Source: Schizochytrium sp. TIO01
Taxonomy: Eukaryota; Sar; Bigyra; Thraustochytrida; Thraustochytriidae
Direction: 5' to 3'
Assembly: GCA_004764695.1 (NCBI GenBank)
Contig: SMSO01000025.1
Span: forward strand, 3,679,102 to 3,743,101
Length of the DNA: 64,000 nt
A program made the translations under genes and the position numbers. The notes below the pieces were generated by a model. It searched no databases, was not told the origin of the DNA, and saw only the letters and a program-made list of their open reading frames with translations. This document shows positions 33,155-45,700 of the stretch, one piece after another (within the stretch, counting starts at the first letter, position 1; the number at the start of each line of letters is the position of its first letter).

Positions 33155-33155
33155 A
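33085..33155. repeat. Second GAAA microsatellite
   Basis: About 17 GAAA units, followed by a short interruption and more purine-rich sequence, in the same orientation as the larger array at 31251. Confidence 0.95.
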
Positions 33156-34725
33156 CTTTTAAAGAAAGAAAGGACTAAACTCTCAAAAGAGGGAAAGCAG
33201 CAGCAGCAGAAAGAAGAAATAAGAGGGTCCGTAGGCACTCTTAGGCGCCTGTAGGCGAGGAGGTCTTCACATGAAGAGCCTCCTCCCGCGTATTACAATC
33301 GATCCTGTGTCAAGAGTCTCCGCAATTGCGCGATGTGCCGTCTCTGGTGAGGGCTTTGGGGCCTGCTTGTGAGCGGGTTGAAGAAGATGCCGTGGAAGCC
33401 GCTTTGGTTTGCAGCGAAGGCCAAGAATTGCTGCAAAGCAAGAAAGCTGGAAAGAAAACTAAACTTGCTGCTTGCTCTAAGCAACAGCTGAGAAAAGAAA
33501 GGAAAGAAAAAGAAACCATATTTAGTATTATTAGGTACTATGTCTTGAAAGGAAAGAGAAGAGGAAAAAGAAAGAAAAAATGGAGAGAAAACCGAGCGAC
33601 CAAAGCAAAGCCAAGACAGACCGTCAATCGTGGCGGCGCCTCGTGCAGAAAGGGGGAAACAGCACACCGGCAGGTACGTCGTGGCCACACTCAGGCCAGG
33701 AGGAAGGGCCAGCAGCGCTCCCCCCCCTCCCCCCTCTCCCTCTCCCCTTACTCGCCACGCCTCAAGCGCCTTGGAGCTTGCGAGGTGAAGAATGTAAAAC
33801 CACGATCGATCGATTGAAAGAGAAAATAAAAAGAAGATGGAAAAGTGATGTACATTAGGACTTAAAAGGAGGAGCAGAAGAAGACATAAAAAAGAAGAAG
33901 AGATCATCGCATTTGGATTGCTTACCTGTTAATTCAAGAAGCGATTCGTCAATTGGTTCATAAGTCGGCCTCGAGACCTGTCACTTAGATATCGTTGTTC
34001 CTCAAAACAGCTTTTGTCAACTTCGGAGCGTTCATTGCCGTGCGCCATTAGTGAGCGAGCAAATCTTCTTCATTTTTTTTAACTTTGGTCTTTGAGTCTG
34101 CAATAGCCTAATAAGATCCTACTTGATACGGTAGGACTTTTTCCCCTGTTTCTTTTACTTTGGCTGCGTTTACTTTCTCCGGTCAAGACCTCCTCCCCCT
34201 CTTTGCAAACCCGCAAGCGAGCAAGAGCTCATCGACTTGCTGAGCATTCTGGGTGCGTGGTGACAAGCGGCGAAGGGAACTCCTTTGGGGTGGTGGCGTT
34301 TAGATCGCAGGGGGTCGGCCTTCTGGCGTTGCATGGGTTTACTCAGCAGCGTTGATAGTTGCGACGCCGGATGACCTGACGGGATGCGAAGCGAGGATGG
34401 ATGCTCGCAGGGTGCAGCAGTTGTTGCTGTGTACCCTTTTGGGCATCTTGCCAGCCTGTTATTGTGGCCTATAGATAAATTAGGGAATGGGAGAACTAAC
34501 CAAGATATTTGCTGCAAGCGATTGCGTTGTTGTGATGACCAATGTACTGTGTGAACGAACCAATATGGTGAATTTGATTAACCTGCTGCCGTCCTGGTTG
34601 CGCTATTTTAAATACTGCATCTCCTCCGTCCGTGTATGATATGTACTTGCTGCATACGTTTTATCTTTTTCATGAACTACACAGGTCATCCAGTTTATTT
34701 TTAGCTAATCACACTAGAAAACAAA

Positions 34726-35978
34726 ATGGGCTCCGGCAAGAACACCGTGATTGACATTGCCTCCGGCACTGCCGGTGGTTTTGCTCAGGTCGTGGCAGGC
34801 CACCCCTTGGACACCATCAAGGTTCGCTTGCAGACCCAGAAGCCTGGCCCTGATGGCAAGTTCCCCTTCGCTGGCATGGCTGACTGTGCTAAGAAGACCT
34901 TCGCCAAGGAGGGTGTGAAGGGCCTTTACAAGGGTGCCGCTTCCCCCCTCGTCGGCGCCATGGCTCACAATGCTGGTGTCTTCTTCTCCTACGGTCAGGC
35001 TAAGGCTTTGACTGGTGCCAACGAGGTCGGTGCTGACCTCTACAAGTACTTCCTTGCTGGCGCTATTTCTGCCATCCCTATTACTCTTGTTGAGACTCCT
35101 GTCGACTTGCTCAAGATTAAGCTTCAGGCCCAGGTTGGTGAGGGTAAGTCTCATGCAAAGGGATCATCAGTCGATCGATCCATCCAACAACGTAGAGATT
35201 CGCTCTACATCGTGGTTATTATTGGATTCCATTTGATGATAAACACGACGTTTGTGATAATCTGGATGAGAGACTAACAAATTCGTTTTTCGTTGTTCTT
35301 GTAATTTACAGGTGAGTACGCTGGTGTCTTTGATGCTGCCGGAAAGTTGGGCCGTGCTCACGGTGTTGCCGGTCTCTACCAGGGCTTCGGTGCCACCATG
35401 CTCCGTAACATTCCTTGCTTTGGTCTCTACTTTTTCGGCTCTGAGTTTGGCTTCCGTCTCATCAACACTCCGGGTGAGCCGACAACCCCGAAGCAGGTCT
35501 TCATTGGTGGTCTTGTCGGTGGTGCCTGCGCTGGTGGTCTTTTCTGGGGTGTGCTCTACCCCCTTGAGACTATCAAGACCCGCATGCAGAGCGACCACAT
35601 CCTTAAGGAGAAGCGTCTCTACTCTAGCGTTCTTGACTGCGCCCAAAAGACCTACGTAAGTTATCATCCATCCAATGAAGGAGTGCATATTGTGTCATAT
35701 TTATGGTTTCATGCTTCTCATTATTAGATCCCAGTGTTTTCTCTTTTTTGCACTTATCGTTCCATACTAACTCCCTTTTATCCTGGAATAAATTCACCAT
35801 TCGTTCATGGGTGCAATTTGCTTATTTGTGCTCTTTTTGAAATCTACAGGCCGAGGGTGGTGTTGGTGCTTTCTTCAAGGGCTACATCCCGTCTCTTACC
35901 CGTGCCGTGCCTGTCAACGCTGCCATCTTCTGTGCTGTCTTTAACGTCAAGGACGCCATGTACAAGTCTTGGGCATAA
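34726..35978 (+). CDS. Mitochondrial carrier family protein (three exons)
   Basis: Inner-membrane solute carrier of 296 residues, the family's normal size. Exons are 34726..35143, 35312..35655 and 35850..35978. Donors are GTAAGT at both introns; acceptors are TTTACAG and TCTACAG. All three signature repeats are present: HPLDTIKVRLQ (about 25), TPVDLLKIKLQ (about 124) and YPLETIKTRMQ (about 222). Each is followed by a GLYKG/GLYQG/AFFKG second-helix motif. The whole resembles the carnitine/acylcarnitine and basic amino acid carrier group (SLC25A20/A29-like), so acylcarnitine or amino acid exchange is inferred but not proven. Codons are C-ending, suggesting high expression. The second intron falls directly after a Tyr codon, in phase 0. 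Confidence 0.93.
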
Positions 35979-37831
35979 ACGCCAAACTTCGTTGTCCACG
36001 TGGCTAGCTCTGCGTCAGCGCATCGTACGCGCTTTCATAAACTTACGACGTGAGAGCGAACCCTCCTCTGCATTCAAGCAAATAAAAGAAAGAAAGAAAA
36101 ACCTTAAAAACTTGCTGTGTTGAGATTTGAAACATGTCTCGCACATTTCCTGTGACGAGGCAGTCTCAACTTTGCATCTCTGTCGCATCCAGTAGTAGCA
36201 TCTGTGTAGGTTGTGTGTCTGTTTGCTCACACCGCCCCGACAAAACCAATCATTTTTTGCCTTTGACCATTTCACCAAATCAAATCTTTTATTGCTTTCT
36301 CCTAGAATATCATACGTCGACTCACGTTTCCAAGCTTGAAGAATTTAACTCATTTGCTATTCCCTGTCAACGCCATCTCCTCGTTTGTAAAGCTTGACCC
36401 TGTACTTTGCATCACAATCATACTTTCATATACCTAGGCCTATTAAACGAAGTGCCTACGACTTTCTCCATCATAAGAGAGACAAACGTCTTCTTGGCCA
36501 ATAATGTTTTGTTTTTTTCTTTGCATTTTTTTTGTCGGTGATAGACACGCGCTGGTCAAACGGTACTCCCTGTCTTTTCCTACCCCGCACACTATTCTCT
36601 ACCATCCCATAAGCAATAGGTACCCGCTATGTGCTACTTTGTTCATACCTCATAACTTAAAAGAAAAAAGAAAAAAAGAAAAAGAACAGGAAGTTTGAAA
36701 GGGCGGAGCATTTGATCAAGACGATGCAGATCCTTGTAATGCTCGAAACTACCAAGCTCGAGCAATTTGCGTGTTTGCAAGCACGCTGACTCTCTTGAAA
36801 TTGCTGCTCTTGTACAGTGGAAGATAACTACCTACCTACGGCTCAACAAGGGGGGAAATACGCAAGCAGCCACAAACTCTGTTTGACACAGGTAAATGAT
36901 GAATAACCTCCATAATATTGGTCTCATAGGGTGGCGAATTGGGTTCGTGAAGAGCTGAGCAATCGCCTCAGAGGTATTGTATTAGGTATCAGAGGGCGGA
37001 ATATTGAATATTATTGGCATATATCCTAAGAAGAAAACATCAGCCAACCTTACGCTCAAAATGTAAAGTTACAGCACTGATCTGGAGAGAGAGAGACATG
37101 AGCCAACCCCATGCTCTTAATGTAAAGCTACAACATTGATCTGGGCAATGTGGAGAGAGAGGGCGGAAATAATAGCGAACACAGTCATTGAAGGAGGGGA
37201 TGAGGAATAAAAAGACAAAATTAGAGGGATTCACTGTGTTATAGGACTAATAAGAGATCACGAACAAGTAATAATTGTGTGTGAGCGCGCATGCACCGAG
37301 AACATGGTATCAAGGCTTGCTTGCTCATCTTGGTTAGTGATGCTTGCTCCGCCTCGGCCTAGCGATATATCTAGTGGCCTCAAAGGTCTGGCTAGGGTAG
37401 GAATAAAAACAATGTGCTGCGGCACAGTGCTACACGATGGGACGTCGGATTCGATGTTTTGTTTGTTTGATTGATTGAAGAAGTATGCAGCCTCTCTTGT
37501 CCCAGAACTTGCATCACTCATATTTCCCTGGTTATTTCTTTTGCAGGAGGGTGCTCCTTTAAAAAAGATAGCAACTAACCAAAAGAATAAGAGAAAATGA
37601 TATGGAAGACTTGAGACAAGGAGATTATCTTTCCCGCTTGACAAAGTCGAGGCTTGAGGGTTGCGTTGCGTTTGTTTAGTTTGCGCAAGTTTATTCTGAT
37701 CCCACAGAACGGAAGCAGAAACATCCCACCCATCTTCAACGTCGAATTTATTTTGTTTGGATGGATCTCAACTTTTCGAAGATGAAAAAGGGAGGTTGGT
37801 CTTGATTAGAAACCGAGTCATGAAATCAAGC
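35979..37831. other. Intergenic stretch with an imperfect 59-base tandem duplication
   Basis: No gene is supportable. It contains the 3' UTR of the carrier gene. A degenerate tandem duplication lies at 37037-37145, entered separately. The right end (about 37700-37831) is probably the 3' UTR of the minus-strand WKF gene. Confidence 0.6.
37037..37145. repeat. Diverged tandem duplication, period about 59 bases
   Basis: Two copies of about 50 bases start at ACATCAGCCAACC (37037) and ACATGAGCCAACC (37096). Both continue through ATGTAAAG and TGATCTGG, and each is followed by a GAGAGAGA run. They differ at several positions, so the duplication is not recent. Confidence 0.85.
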
Positions 37832-38440
37832 TTATTCGTCCTCCTTGACGCTGTCAATAGCAGCAACGATTTGCTTAGCGCGCTTGTACTTTGCCCTGAG
37901 CGATTTAATCTTGTACTCAACATTCGCGCGTTGTTCGTCGGAGGACTTCTCAAGCTTCTTTTCAAGCTTGGAAATGCGGTCTGCGAGCGTGTTGCCGTTG
38001 ACTTCAACATCGTGGACGATTTTGGCAGCTTCGTCGCGGACTCGTTGTTGAGCCTGTCCCTGAACAGTCTTGAGGTAATCAACGACTAGGGAAGAGAACA
38101 TGGTCTTGCCGACAGCCTTGCGATCAAGGAGGTTGGAGAGGATCCAAATTTGTTGCTGCTTCTTGAACTTCCACGATTCACGGTCGTCACGCCATTGCTG
38201 CAGGTATGCCTCCGCGGCACGGGCTTTCTTCAACTGACGCTTCCGTGCTGCCTCTGCCTCACGAGCCGCGGCAGCCTTGCGGGCCTCCTCGTTGGCCTTG
38301 CGTCGCTCAGCATCCTCTTTGACCCGCTTATCGCGCTTCTGCCGTTTGTCGGCGCGGTCTACCTTCGCGCGGCCTCCGGGTCCTCCAGAGGGTGCGCGGC
38401 CGCGTTTCTTGCCTTTGGCATCTTCTGCAGCAGCCGCCAT
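37832..38440 (-). CDS. WKF-domain protein (C7orf50-like), probably nucleolar
   Basis: A 202-residue protein. The N-terminal ~80 residues are very basic and helical (GKKRGRAPSGG, then KRQKRDKRVKEDAERRKANEEARKAAAAREAEAARKRQ), with strong nuclear-localisation character. The WKF domain follows, with its name motif in ESWKFKKQQQIWILSNLLD (about 88-106) and the continuation VVDYLKTVQGQAQQRVRDEA. The C-terminus is a charged coiled coil (about 150-195) ending in an acidic tail. Human C7orf50 and fungal relatives are nucleolar and linked to ribosome biogenesis; that role is inferred here. ATG 38440 is well placed and no intron is needed. Confidence 0.85.
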   Translation of the reverse strand: MAAAAEDAKGKKRGRAPSGGPGGRAKVDRADKRQKRDKRVKEDAERRKANEEARKAAAAREAEAARKRQLKKARAAEAYLQQWRDDRESWKFKKQQQIWILSNLLDRKAVGKTMFSSLVVDYLKTVQGQAQQRVRDEAAKIVHDVEVNGNTLADRISKLEKKLEKSSDEQRANVEYKIKSLRAKYKRAKQIVAAIDSVKEDE

Positions 38441-39493
38441 CCTTCACCAAAGCACAAGATTTGCCTGCCTGCCTGCCTGTGAAAGTGCTCAAACTCAGAG
38501 AGATCTTCAAACCTGAGTACGCAAACGTGAACTGAAGTTTTACTCGCAGCGTCCGCAGCAACCCACCTATGGAGCCGACGAAGCAAGCAACGAGCTAGGC
38601 TCTGGCAATGCTCCTGAACAGGAGTTCTCGCCGTCGCTCTAGAGTTCAAGTTCTCGTAGATCTACGCCTTCCACTCATCTTATACAGAAAAGCAGGGGAA
38701 CGAGTGCCTATTTTGAATGGCCCTCATGCCCATATTTTCAAACCAAAGTTGGGCTTAGGTTAGAACAGAACTAACCACTATACTCTACAGTGCTCTACTA
38801 TAGAACAAACTGCAGAATATTCAGTTTAAGCCTTTTTACGCTATTATTTTCTTAGTTATTTTCTTTGTTATTAATTATAATAATAATCATATGATAATGA
38901 AGGCTGCTTTAAGGAGGTTAGCATAGCCGCAAGTTAAGGTGCGGTGGGTTTCGGACGGCGGGCGAATTTTGGACGGCGTATTTTAACAGTGAGTTGAGCA
39001 ATGCTAGCAATCAATGATCGAAAAAGAAGGTCCTTCGCCGAAGGTTGAATTGATTTGCGTTAATTTGGGTTGGCTGTGGATCTTTGTGTGCAGGATTGCT
39101 ATTTTCTCGTTGCTTGAAGGGCTTTGGAAGGTGGTAGCCTTCGGCGTGATCTTGGACGGCCGAAATTTCGGTCGAGGCTGATGACCTCAGTTAGTGAGGT
39201 GAGCGACTCCTCCGCGCACGTGGTTGGGCCAGCTGACTGATACGAGCTTAAGGAGGGTACCGGAAGGCGCGCAGGCCTAGGGAATTCGTTAGTAGGCACA
39301 CAGAGGCGGCGGCAAGTCAATTTCTCTCCTTTTTCCCTGTGCTTTTTCTTCTTTCTTTTAAAAAGCTTTCACTCATTCGTTGAGTTCATTCAGTTCATTG
39401 AGCTTGAAAGAAAGTGAGTGTCCCAAAGAGTGAGCGTACACATAACAATAAGAATAAGAATACCAATATCTTGGAATTCGAGGATGGCGATGT

Positions 39494-39543
39494 AATGCAA
39501 TGCAATGCAATGGAATGGAATGGAATGCAATGCAATGCAATGC
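39494..39543. repeat. Pentanucleotide array in blocks: AATGC x3, AATGG x3, AATGC x4
   Basis: Ten 5-base units, arranged as three AATGC, three AATGG and four AATGC. The block structure suggests local expansion of a variant unit. Confidence 0.95.
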
Positions 39544-40190
39544 AAGGTTGGAGATCGTCCAAGGTTGACGCGCTTCTGCTGGGTTTACAGCAGACAGACT
39601 CGCTTCGGCAGGCAGAGTCCGCTTTCTCCACGATGGTTCTGAAGATTGTCTGTCTTGAACTAACCAATAAATATTCTCCGTTTGGCGGCTGTGAAGGAAC
39701 TGTGTAAGCGAGTTAAGAGAGCACAGACAGAGCCACCCATTTTCCGCCCTCTCACTCAGCCGCCTTTGGGCGGAAGACAAGCTCGTCTCCGCCTGAGCTA
39801 GCTAGCTAGCTTGCTTGCTTCCAGCGCCGGCCGAGCCAGGAAGGTTGCAGGCGCCTTCCGCGCTCGGCCTTTCGGCGTGGTCCTGAGCGGCTCCGCAGAC
39901 TGAGGCCCCGCGAGGAGGGCTCTAAGGCGATGGATCGATCGATGATTGATTGATTGATTTCTATGCGACGGAGAAGGCCTTCTGAGCGGATAGCACCTGG
40001 CTAGGAACTGGGTAGGAGTGGGGAGCCTGCTTATTCCCGTATCAGGTGGATATCCGCAGATCCTTTCTCCTGCATCTCTTTCTCTCTCTCGCTATTGGTC
40101 TATAAGGGGAGAATTGAGGCAAAGAAAGGAATAAGGAAGAGAGAAAGAAAGAGAGAAAGAGAGAAAGAGAGAAGAAAGGATTTCTTGAGT

Positions 40191-40298
40191 CATTCATTCA
40201 TTCATTCATTCATTCATTCATTCATTCATTCATTCATTCATTCATTCATTCATTCATTCATTCATTCATTCATTCATTCATTCATTCATTCATTCATT
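40191..40298. repeat. CATT tetranucleotide microsatellite (27 units)
   Basis: About 108 bases of perfect CATT repeats. About 190 bases downstream lies its reverse complement, a GAAT array, so the two can pair. Confidence 0.95.
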
Positions 40299-40489
40299 TA
40301 GTTTGTATGGATGACTCGAAGAATTCGTTTAGTTGCAGCTCTCGAAGGCGGCCTGGCGAAAGCTGCGGAAGCTGTAGCGGCACGAGCAGGGAAAAGAGAT
40401 CGCTCCTACGCAGATGACGCTGATCTTCAGGAGCGTCGCGCCTAGCGAGCGATCCGTCGATTCGCTCAAACAATAGCCACAAGGAATGG

Positions 40490-40528
40490 ATGAATGAATG
40501 AATGAATGAATGAATGAATGAATGAATG
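40490..40528. repeat. GAAT tetranucleotide microsatellite, inverted relative to 40191
   Basis: About nine to ten GAAT units on the plus strand, which are the reverse complement of the upstream CATT array. Confidence 0.93.
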
Positions 40529-41225
40529 GAGCATTCCTTAGAGATCACAACATTCACTTTCTGGCATCGGGGCTAGCCAGGTGTTAGGTAGTCCTAAGAC
40601 CCTCCTTCAACGGGCTGTCTTCCTACAGACATAGCAAGCACTTAGGTAACTGTTAGTAGAGAATGGAGGAAATTTATGAAAAAAGAATTGTGATATAGGC
40701 AGGTATAAGCACCATAGTAAAATGGAATTCAGAATGAAAGAATGAAAGAAAAAGTAAAAGTATAAAAGAAAGAAAGAAAGGAAGGAAGGAGGAAAATAGG
40801 TAGGTACCTATTACTTACTACAACATAATAAGTGCTTACAGGAAAGATTGTTTATTCAAAAAATAAAGGGTTGAAGAAGTAGGTAAGTTCAATTTCTTTC
40901 TTTTCTTTTCTATAGAGAAGGAAGAAAAAGAAAAAGAGAAAAGAGAAAGGATAGCAGGAGAGTAGGAGACGCTTAGCAGTTGGTAGAGATCCTTTCTATT
41001 TCGTATATAGCAAGGAAGAATAGAAAAGGAGAAGGTGGCTGGCCAGCAATAAATAGTTGGTCGCCTCAGAACCACAAACCCGAAGGCCGGCTAGTTAGTA
41101 GTTAGTTGCCTTGCGTGCTCCTCGTCTCCTCCTCTGAGCGAGCGGGCTTTTCTGATCAATCGATCAATCAAACAAACAATTCTGAAATTCGGCCGTCTGT
41201 GCTGCAGAGCCAACCTAAAAAGACC

Positions 41226-42761
41226 ATGCAGTCCTTCACCGACCTCGACCACCTCGGTGGCGACGGCTACTCCGCAGAGGACCTCTTCTGCAAGCTCGGC
41301 AAGGGCACTGCGTACACTTACGATGATGTGATCCTCATGCCTGGCCACGTGGGCTTCAGCGTTGGCGAGGTGTCGCTCGACACCAAGCTCACCAAGAAGA
41401 TCAACCTTCGCCTGCCCTTCGTGTCCTCCCCCATGGACACCGTGACCGAGAGCGAGATGGCCATCAACATGGCTCTCCAGGGTGGTATCGGCATCATCCA
41501 CTACAACAACACCGTTGAGGAGCAGGCCGCTCTCGTGCGCACCGTCAAGAGGTACAAGAACGGCTTCATCACCGACCCCATCGTGCTCTCCCCCAACCAC
41601 ACCATCGCCGATGTGGACCGCATCAAGGCTGAGAGTGGCTTCTCCGGCATCCCCATCACCATCGACGGCAAGATGGGCTCCCGCCTTGTGGGTTTCGTCT
41701 CCAACCGCGACGTTGACTTCCTCGAGGACCGCTCCCGCAAGCTTTCCGAGGTTATGACCACTGACCTCGTCGTTGGCCAGGAGCGCTGCACCCTCAACGA
41801 GGCCAACCTCATTCTCCGCGAGTCCAAGAAGGGTAAGCTTCCCATTGTCAACGACAACTACGAGCTCATCAGCCTCTGCAGCCGTAACGACCTCAAGAAG
41901 AACCGTGACTTCCCCCTCGCCTCCAAGTCCCCCGTCAGCAAGCAGCTCCTCGTCGGTGCCGCCATCGGAACCCGCCCCAACGACCGCGAGCGCCTCAAGG
42001 CCCTCGTTGCCCAGGGTGTTGACTGCATCGTCATTGACTCTTCCCAGGGTGACTCCATCTACCAGCTCGAACTCGTCAACTGGATCAAGAAGGAGTTCGG
42101 TGACGACCTTCAGGTCATCGGTGGCAACGTTGTCACCTCCTCTCAGTGCCTCCACCTCATCAAGGCCGGTGTCGATGGTCTCCGCATCGGTATGGGTGTG
42201 GGTTCCATTTGTACCACACAGGAGGTCTGCGCTGTCGGACGTGCTCAGGCCACCGCCGTCTACCACACTGCCCGCACTGCTGCCGTGCACGGTGTGCCCA
42301 TCATTGCTGACGGAGGTATCTCCTCCTCTGGTCAGATCACCAAGGCTCTTGCCCTCGGTGCCTCGACTGTCATGATGGGATCCATGCTTGCCGGTTGTGA
42401 AGAGAGCCCTGGACAGTACTACTTCCAGGACGGCATTCGCCTCAAGAAGTACCGTGGTATGGGATCCGTCGAAGCCATGGAGAAGGGATCCTCCAAGCGC
42501 TACTTTGCTGACAAGAAGGGTATCGTCAAGGTCGCTCAGGGTGTTTCCGGAGCCGTCGTTGACAAGGGATCTGTGTCCCGCTTCCTCCCGTACGTTGCCC
42601 AGGGTGTGCGCCACGGATTCCAGGATGCCGGTGTCAAGGATATCTCTGAGCTCCACGACAGCCTCTACAAGGGCTCCGTGCGCTTCGAGCTCCGTACTCA
42701 CGCTGCCCAGCGTGAGGGCTCTGTCCACGGCCTCTACTCCTACGAGAAGCGCCTCTTTTAA
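41226..42761 (+). CDS. Inosine-5'-monophosphate dehydrogenase
   Basis: Cytosolic enzyme converting IMP to XMP with NAD+, the committed step of guanine nucleotide synthesis. ATG 41226 gives 511 residues, the usual eukaryotic length. The catalytic core begins with [11 protein letters not shown]. Two CBS domains (about residues 110-235) include [24 protein letters not shown] and [13 protein letters not shown]. The nucleophile is Cys329 in [17 protein letters not shown] is the IMP-phosphate-binding segment, MMGSMLAG follows, and GMGSVEAM sits in the mobile flap with its Arg-Tyr partner (KKYRGMG). The C-terminus SYEKRLF matches the animal enzymes. Codon use is strongly C/G-ending and no intron is present. 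Confidence 0.98.
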   Translation: MQSFTDLDHLGGDGYSAEDLFCKLGKGTAYTYDDVILMPGHVGFSVGEVSLDTKLTKKINLRLPFVSSPMDTVTESEMAINMALQGGIGIIHYNNTVEEQAALVRTVKRYKNGFITDPIVLSPNHTIADVDRIKAESGFSGIPITIDGKMGSRLVGFVSNRDVDFLEDRSRKLSEVMTTDLVVGQERCTLNEANLILRESKKGKLPIVNDNYELISLCSRNDLKKNRDFPLASKSPVSKQLLVGAAIGTRPNDRERLKALVAQGVDCIVIDSSQGDSIYQLELVNWIKKEFGDDLQVIGGNVVTSSQCLHLIKAGVDGLRIGMGVGSICTTQEVCAVGRAQATAVYHTARTAAVHGVPIIADGGISSSGQITKALALGASTVMMGSMLAGCEESPGQYYFQDGIRLKKYRGMGSVEAMEKGSSKRYFADKKGIVKVAQGVSGAVVDKGSVSRFLPYVAQGVRHGFQDAGVKDISELHDSLYKGSVRFELRTHAAQREGSVHGLYSYEKRLF

Positions 42762-45700
42762 ACGACTTTCATACACATGCGAATTATCAGCAAATAAAAC
42801 TTTACGGCCGTGATCATTCTGGGTGATCATGGTTGGGATGGTGATGATCAAAAACCAAACATTATCACTGCCAACCAAGCTTGCATCACCTTGCCTTCTC
42901 TCACGCGATCGTAAAACCTAAAGAAAGCAGTCGTACGTCTTTGATGGCAAACAAACCCATCTGCTGTGCGCCGGTACAAACACGAATAAACTCCTCTCCG
43001 CACTGCACGTTTGTCTTCGAACCCCACAACAACGCCTTATCCAACGACTGCTTCCACGCGCCGCTACTTCCACTATAAGAAGGTCGCTCTCACATTCCAA
43101 CCCCCCCCTCCTATGGCATTTCAATGGCATGGAGACTCTACAATCTACAACTGCATGCCCATGTCCATCCCACATCTTTATATGTCGTCTACAACGCCTA
43201 TATCCACTGCCTCTGCAGTCAACCAACCACAAACTAGATTCCCTTTGTTGGTTTGACCAGGTGAACGTCAGGAAAACCCCTACTTCTAAAGGAACATAGC
43301 CATATTGATTGAGTGATCAAGTCTCGCCCCTTACTTTTCTTTTCTTTTTTTCCTTCTCTTTGTCGCATCAGCCCGCACACATGCCGAACCCATGGGAAAT
43401 TTATGCAGTTTTTTTTTGAAGGGTCGGCATACTGCCAGTCGCACAGGGAGAAGAAAAGAAAATGTAAGGATTTGGGACAGACTTTCGTATGGCTTCATTG
43501 TGCTTCTCTACAAGTTTGATGGGGGGTTTTGACTGGCTACTCTGAAGTAGTTGCAAACACCTCCTGGCGGCTATACACCACCACCTAAAACACACAACAC
43601 GAGAGAATCTCAAACGATAGCTTCAGCGAGCTAGGATAAGCTATTAGTGAGGCACGTACGCTTCAACCTGTCTTGCGTGCATCAACTCTTCTTTTGTATT
43701 TACTACACATTGTTGGATTATTTTTGAAATAAAATTCACATTATCCGCTCGTGATAGTAACACACCAATTCCTCTTTTTTTCCCCATTCGTTATTTGAGT
43801 TTTGTTGTTCATTCTGTCAGATATACGACCTTCAGCATATTCCTACAGCATATGTTGCTCTCTGAAGAAAATGATTCAACGGTTACCTTGTCATGGTTCC
43901 ACATTCCCTCGCCTTGCTCTTCGTACTGCAAATTTTAGAACTCTTACACATACTTTAAAAAGAACTCAATATATATGTTCAAGTGAATTATTTTATCTAA
44001 AAAGGAGACCTTCGTTAACGTTCATTGTTTGTTTCATAATAACTAGTCAGCTGAAAATAGCAAGTATCTTTATTTACTTCTGTGCGCCAGTGACGAGAGT
44101 GAAGAATCCCCAATTCCATCTGATAGAACTATCAAACGTTCCTCCCCCCCGCGTAAACACATTTAAACAAAGTTATTTCAATGATACAAGTTCAAAGCTG
44201 ATGTACACTAATAGCTAGAAATTTAAGAACTGCTTGTTCCTCAATAAATGATTATCCACGAAAAGGATTATCTACAACCCCGGGAGTAAGACTGACATGA
44301 TTGTACGCGGGAAGTTTAGGCACGAATTGAGGACTAAAGGAAACTATAACCAGCAAAATATTCTCCCATCATTCATACCAGAATCGGACTCACATTTTAC
44401 AATTGAACTAGAATTCGAAAACACAGATGTCTTCGTGAGCAAGCATTGCAACACCGCTGATAAAATAAAATAAATAACCAATTAGCTCACGATTGCCGAA
44501 TCAACTTTCGCAAAAATGTCCTCAGTGCAGACTTTAGAATCGCAAGTTGAACCACCCCAAGCTCCTTGCAAGTTTCACTTCCTGATACAACGTGGCCACA
44601 CGAGTAGATTGAACCACCATTCTAATCTTCCATATTCGAATACGGACATATTTTGAGTTCCAAATTACCTAGAACCTAACGCTTCTACCAAAGCCACGTG
44701 CAACAACATAATGCTGTGCAAGTTTCCCGTCTGGAAGTAAGTTATTTACTAGTTGTTCACATTCACCAGATATTTGAATTGCAAAGGTTGCAATTTCAAG
44801 AAAGTATACGCTGATTCTCTAAGTATATAATGAATCGACGAAGTTCCTTTTATTCTCACTGGAATGTCCCAGATTCCCAGTACGAAGTGTATGGGACGTA
44901 TGGTTCTGTATTTTACACATTATAAGCAAAGATTAAAGAGTAACCCTTCTTTTACCTTTACCGATACGTTTAGCCAACGTCGGTTAACTTCAACTTTATG
45001 AAATAGGAAGAATAAACGGAATGAGTATGGAAATCGATGGATGAGATCTTGCATACCAGCAAATAGGGAAGTTCATGTTTGACTTTCTAAGCATGGTAAT
45101 GTTCGAGCCTTTAAACTGGCATCGCGGTGTAAGATTTTCATTTTCATCTTATCTTGGATTCAGGGCATAGCTCAATGCTGTGAGCCTGGGCCAGCAGTCC
45201 ACGTGGGAGGAATCTAGTATACTTGAAGATTGATTTTACTTTATAAAATCTTGGCCCGAAGGGAAGATCAAAATATATCATAGGCATCCACAACGAGAGA
45301 CATCGGCTAAAATTACTTCAATGAAACATGAAAAAAATGCTGGCTTCTCTATTTACAATTTTCCTTTAATCTTCTTAGCCTCAATGCTATGGAATGTTAC
45401 CCGCCTTGCCTCCCCGTGCGACCGTAGGCGGACCAAACCGGAAAAGTCCCAAGACCCCCACACATGCTGACCCCTATAGTTTGTACTATAATAGCCCTAT
45501 GTTGGGGTGCACACCCTCGGGTGGGTCGCGGTGACAAGTAAAGGCCATTTGCCGCTGCATAAGATGCAGCAGCAGCAGTAGCAGCAGAGCTAGCGGTTCA
45601 GAGTATTGAAAACAAAGTATACATACTCACAAATTCTTCGCATCGCTCCTCAGCGTTAGTTTCTATATATACTATTTTCAGCATCCTATGGACTGCTAAA

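Larger units (their letters stand above)
38441..41225. other. Gene-free stretch with dense microsatellites
   Basis: No supportable gene. It has short CCTG runs (about 38462-38478), a patterned AATGC/AATGG pentanucleotide array (39494-39543), CTAG palindromes (39797-39811), a CATT array (40191-40298), a complementary GAAT array (about 40490-40528) and purine-rich tracts around 40740-40960. The last ~150 bases are the likely IMPDH leader. Confidence 0.6.

Noticed and set aside
41091-42878. 595-residue frame opposite IMP dehydrogenase
   Set aside because: It is a mirror of the GC-ending codons of IMPDH; its Leu/Val/Gly/Asp/His composition and lack of any domain are typical of such antisense frames.
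43802-44218. 138-residue plus-strand frame in the AT-rich desert
   Set aside because: Composition follows local AT content, with no domain, no splice partners and no neighbour context.
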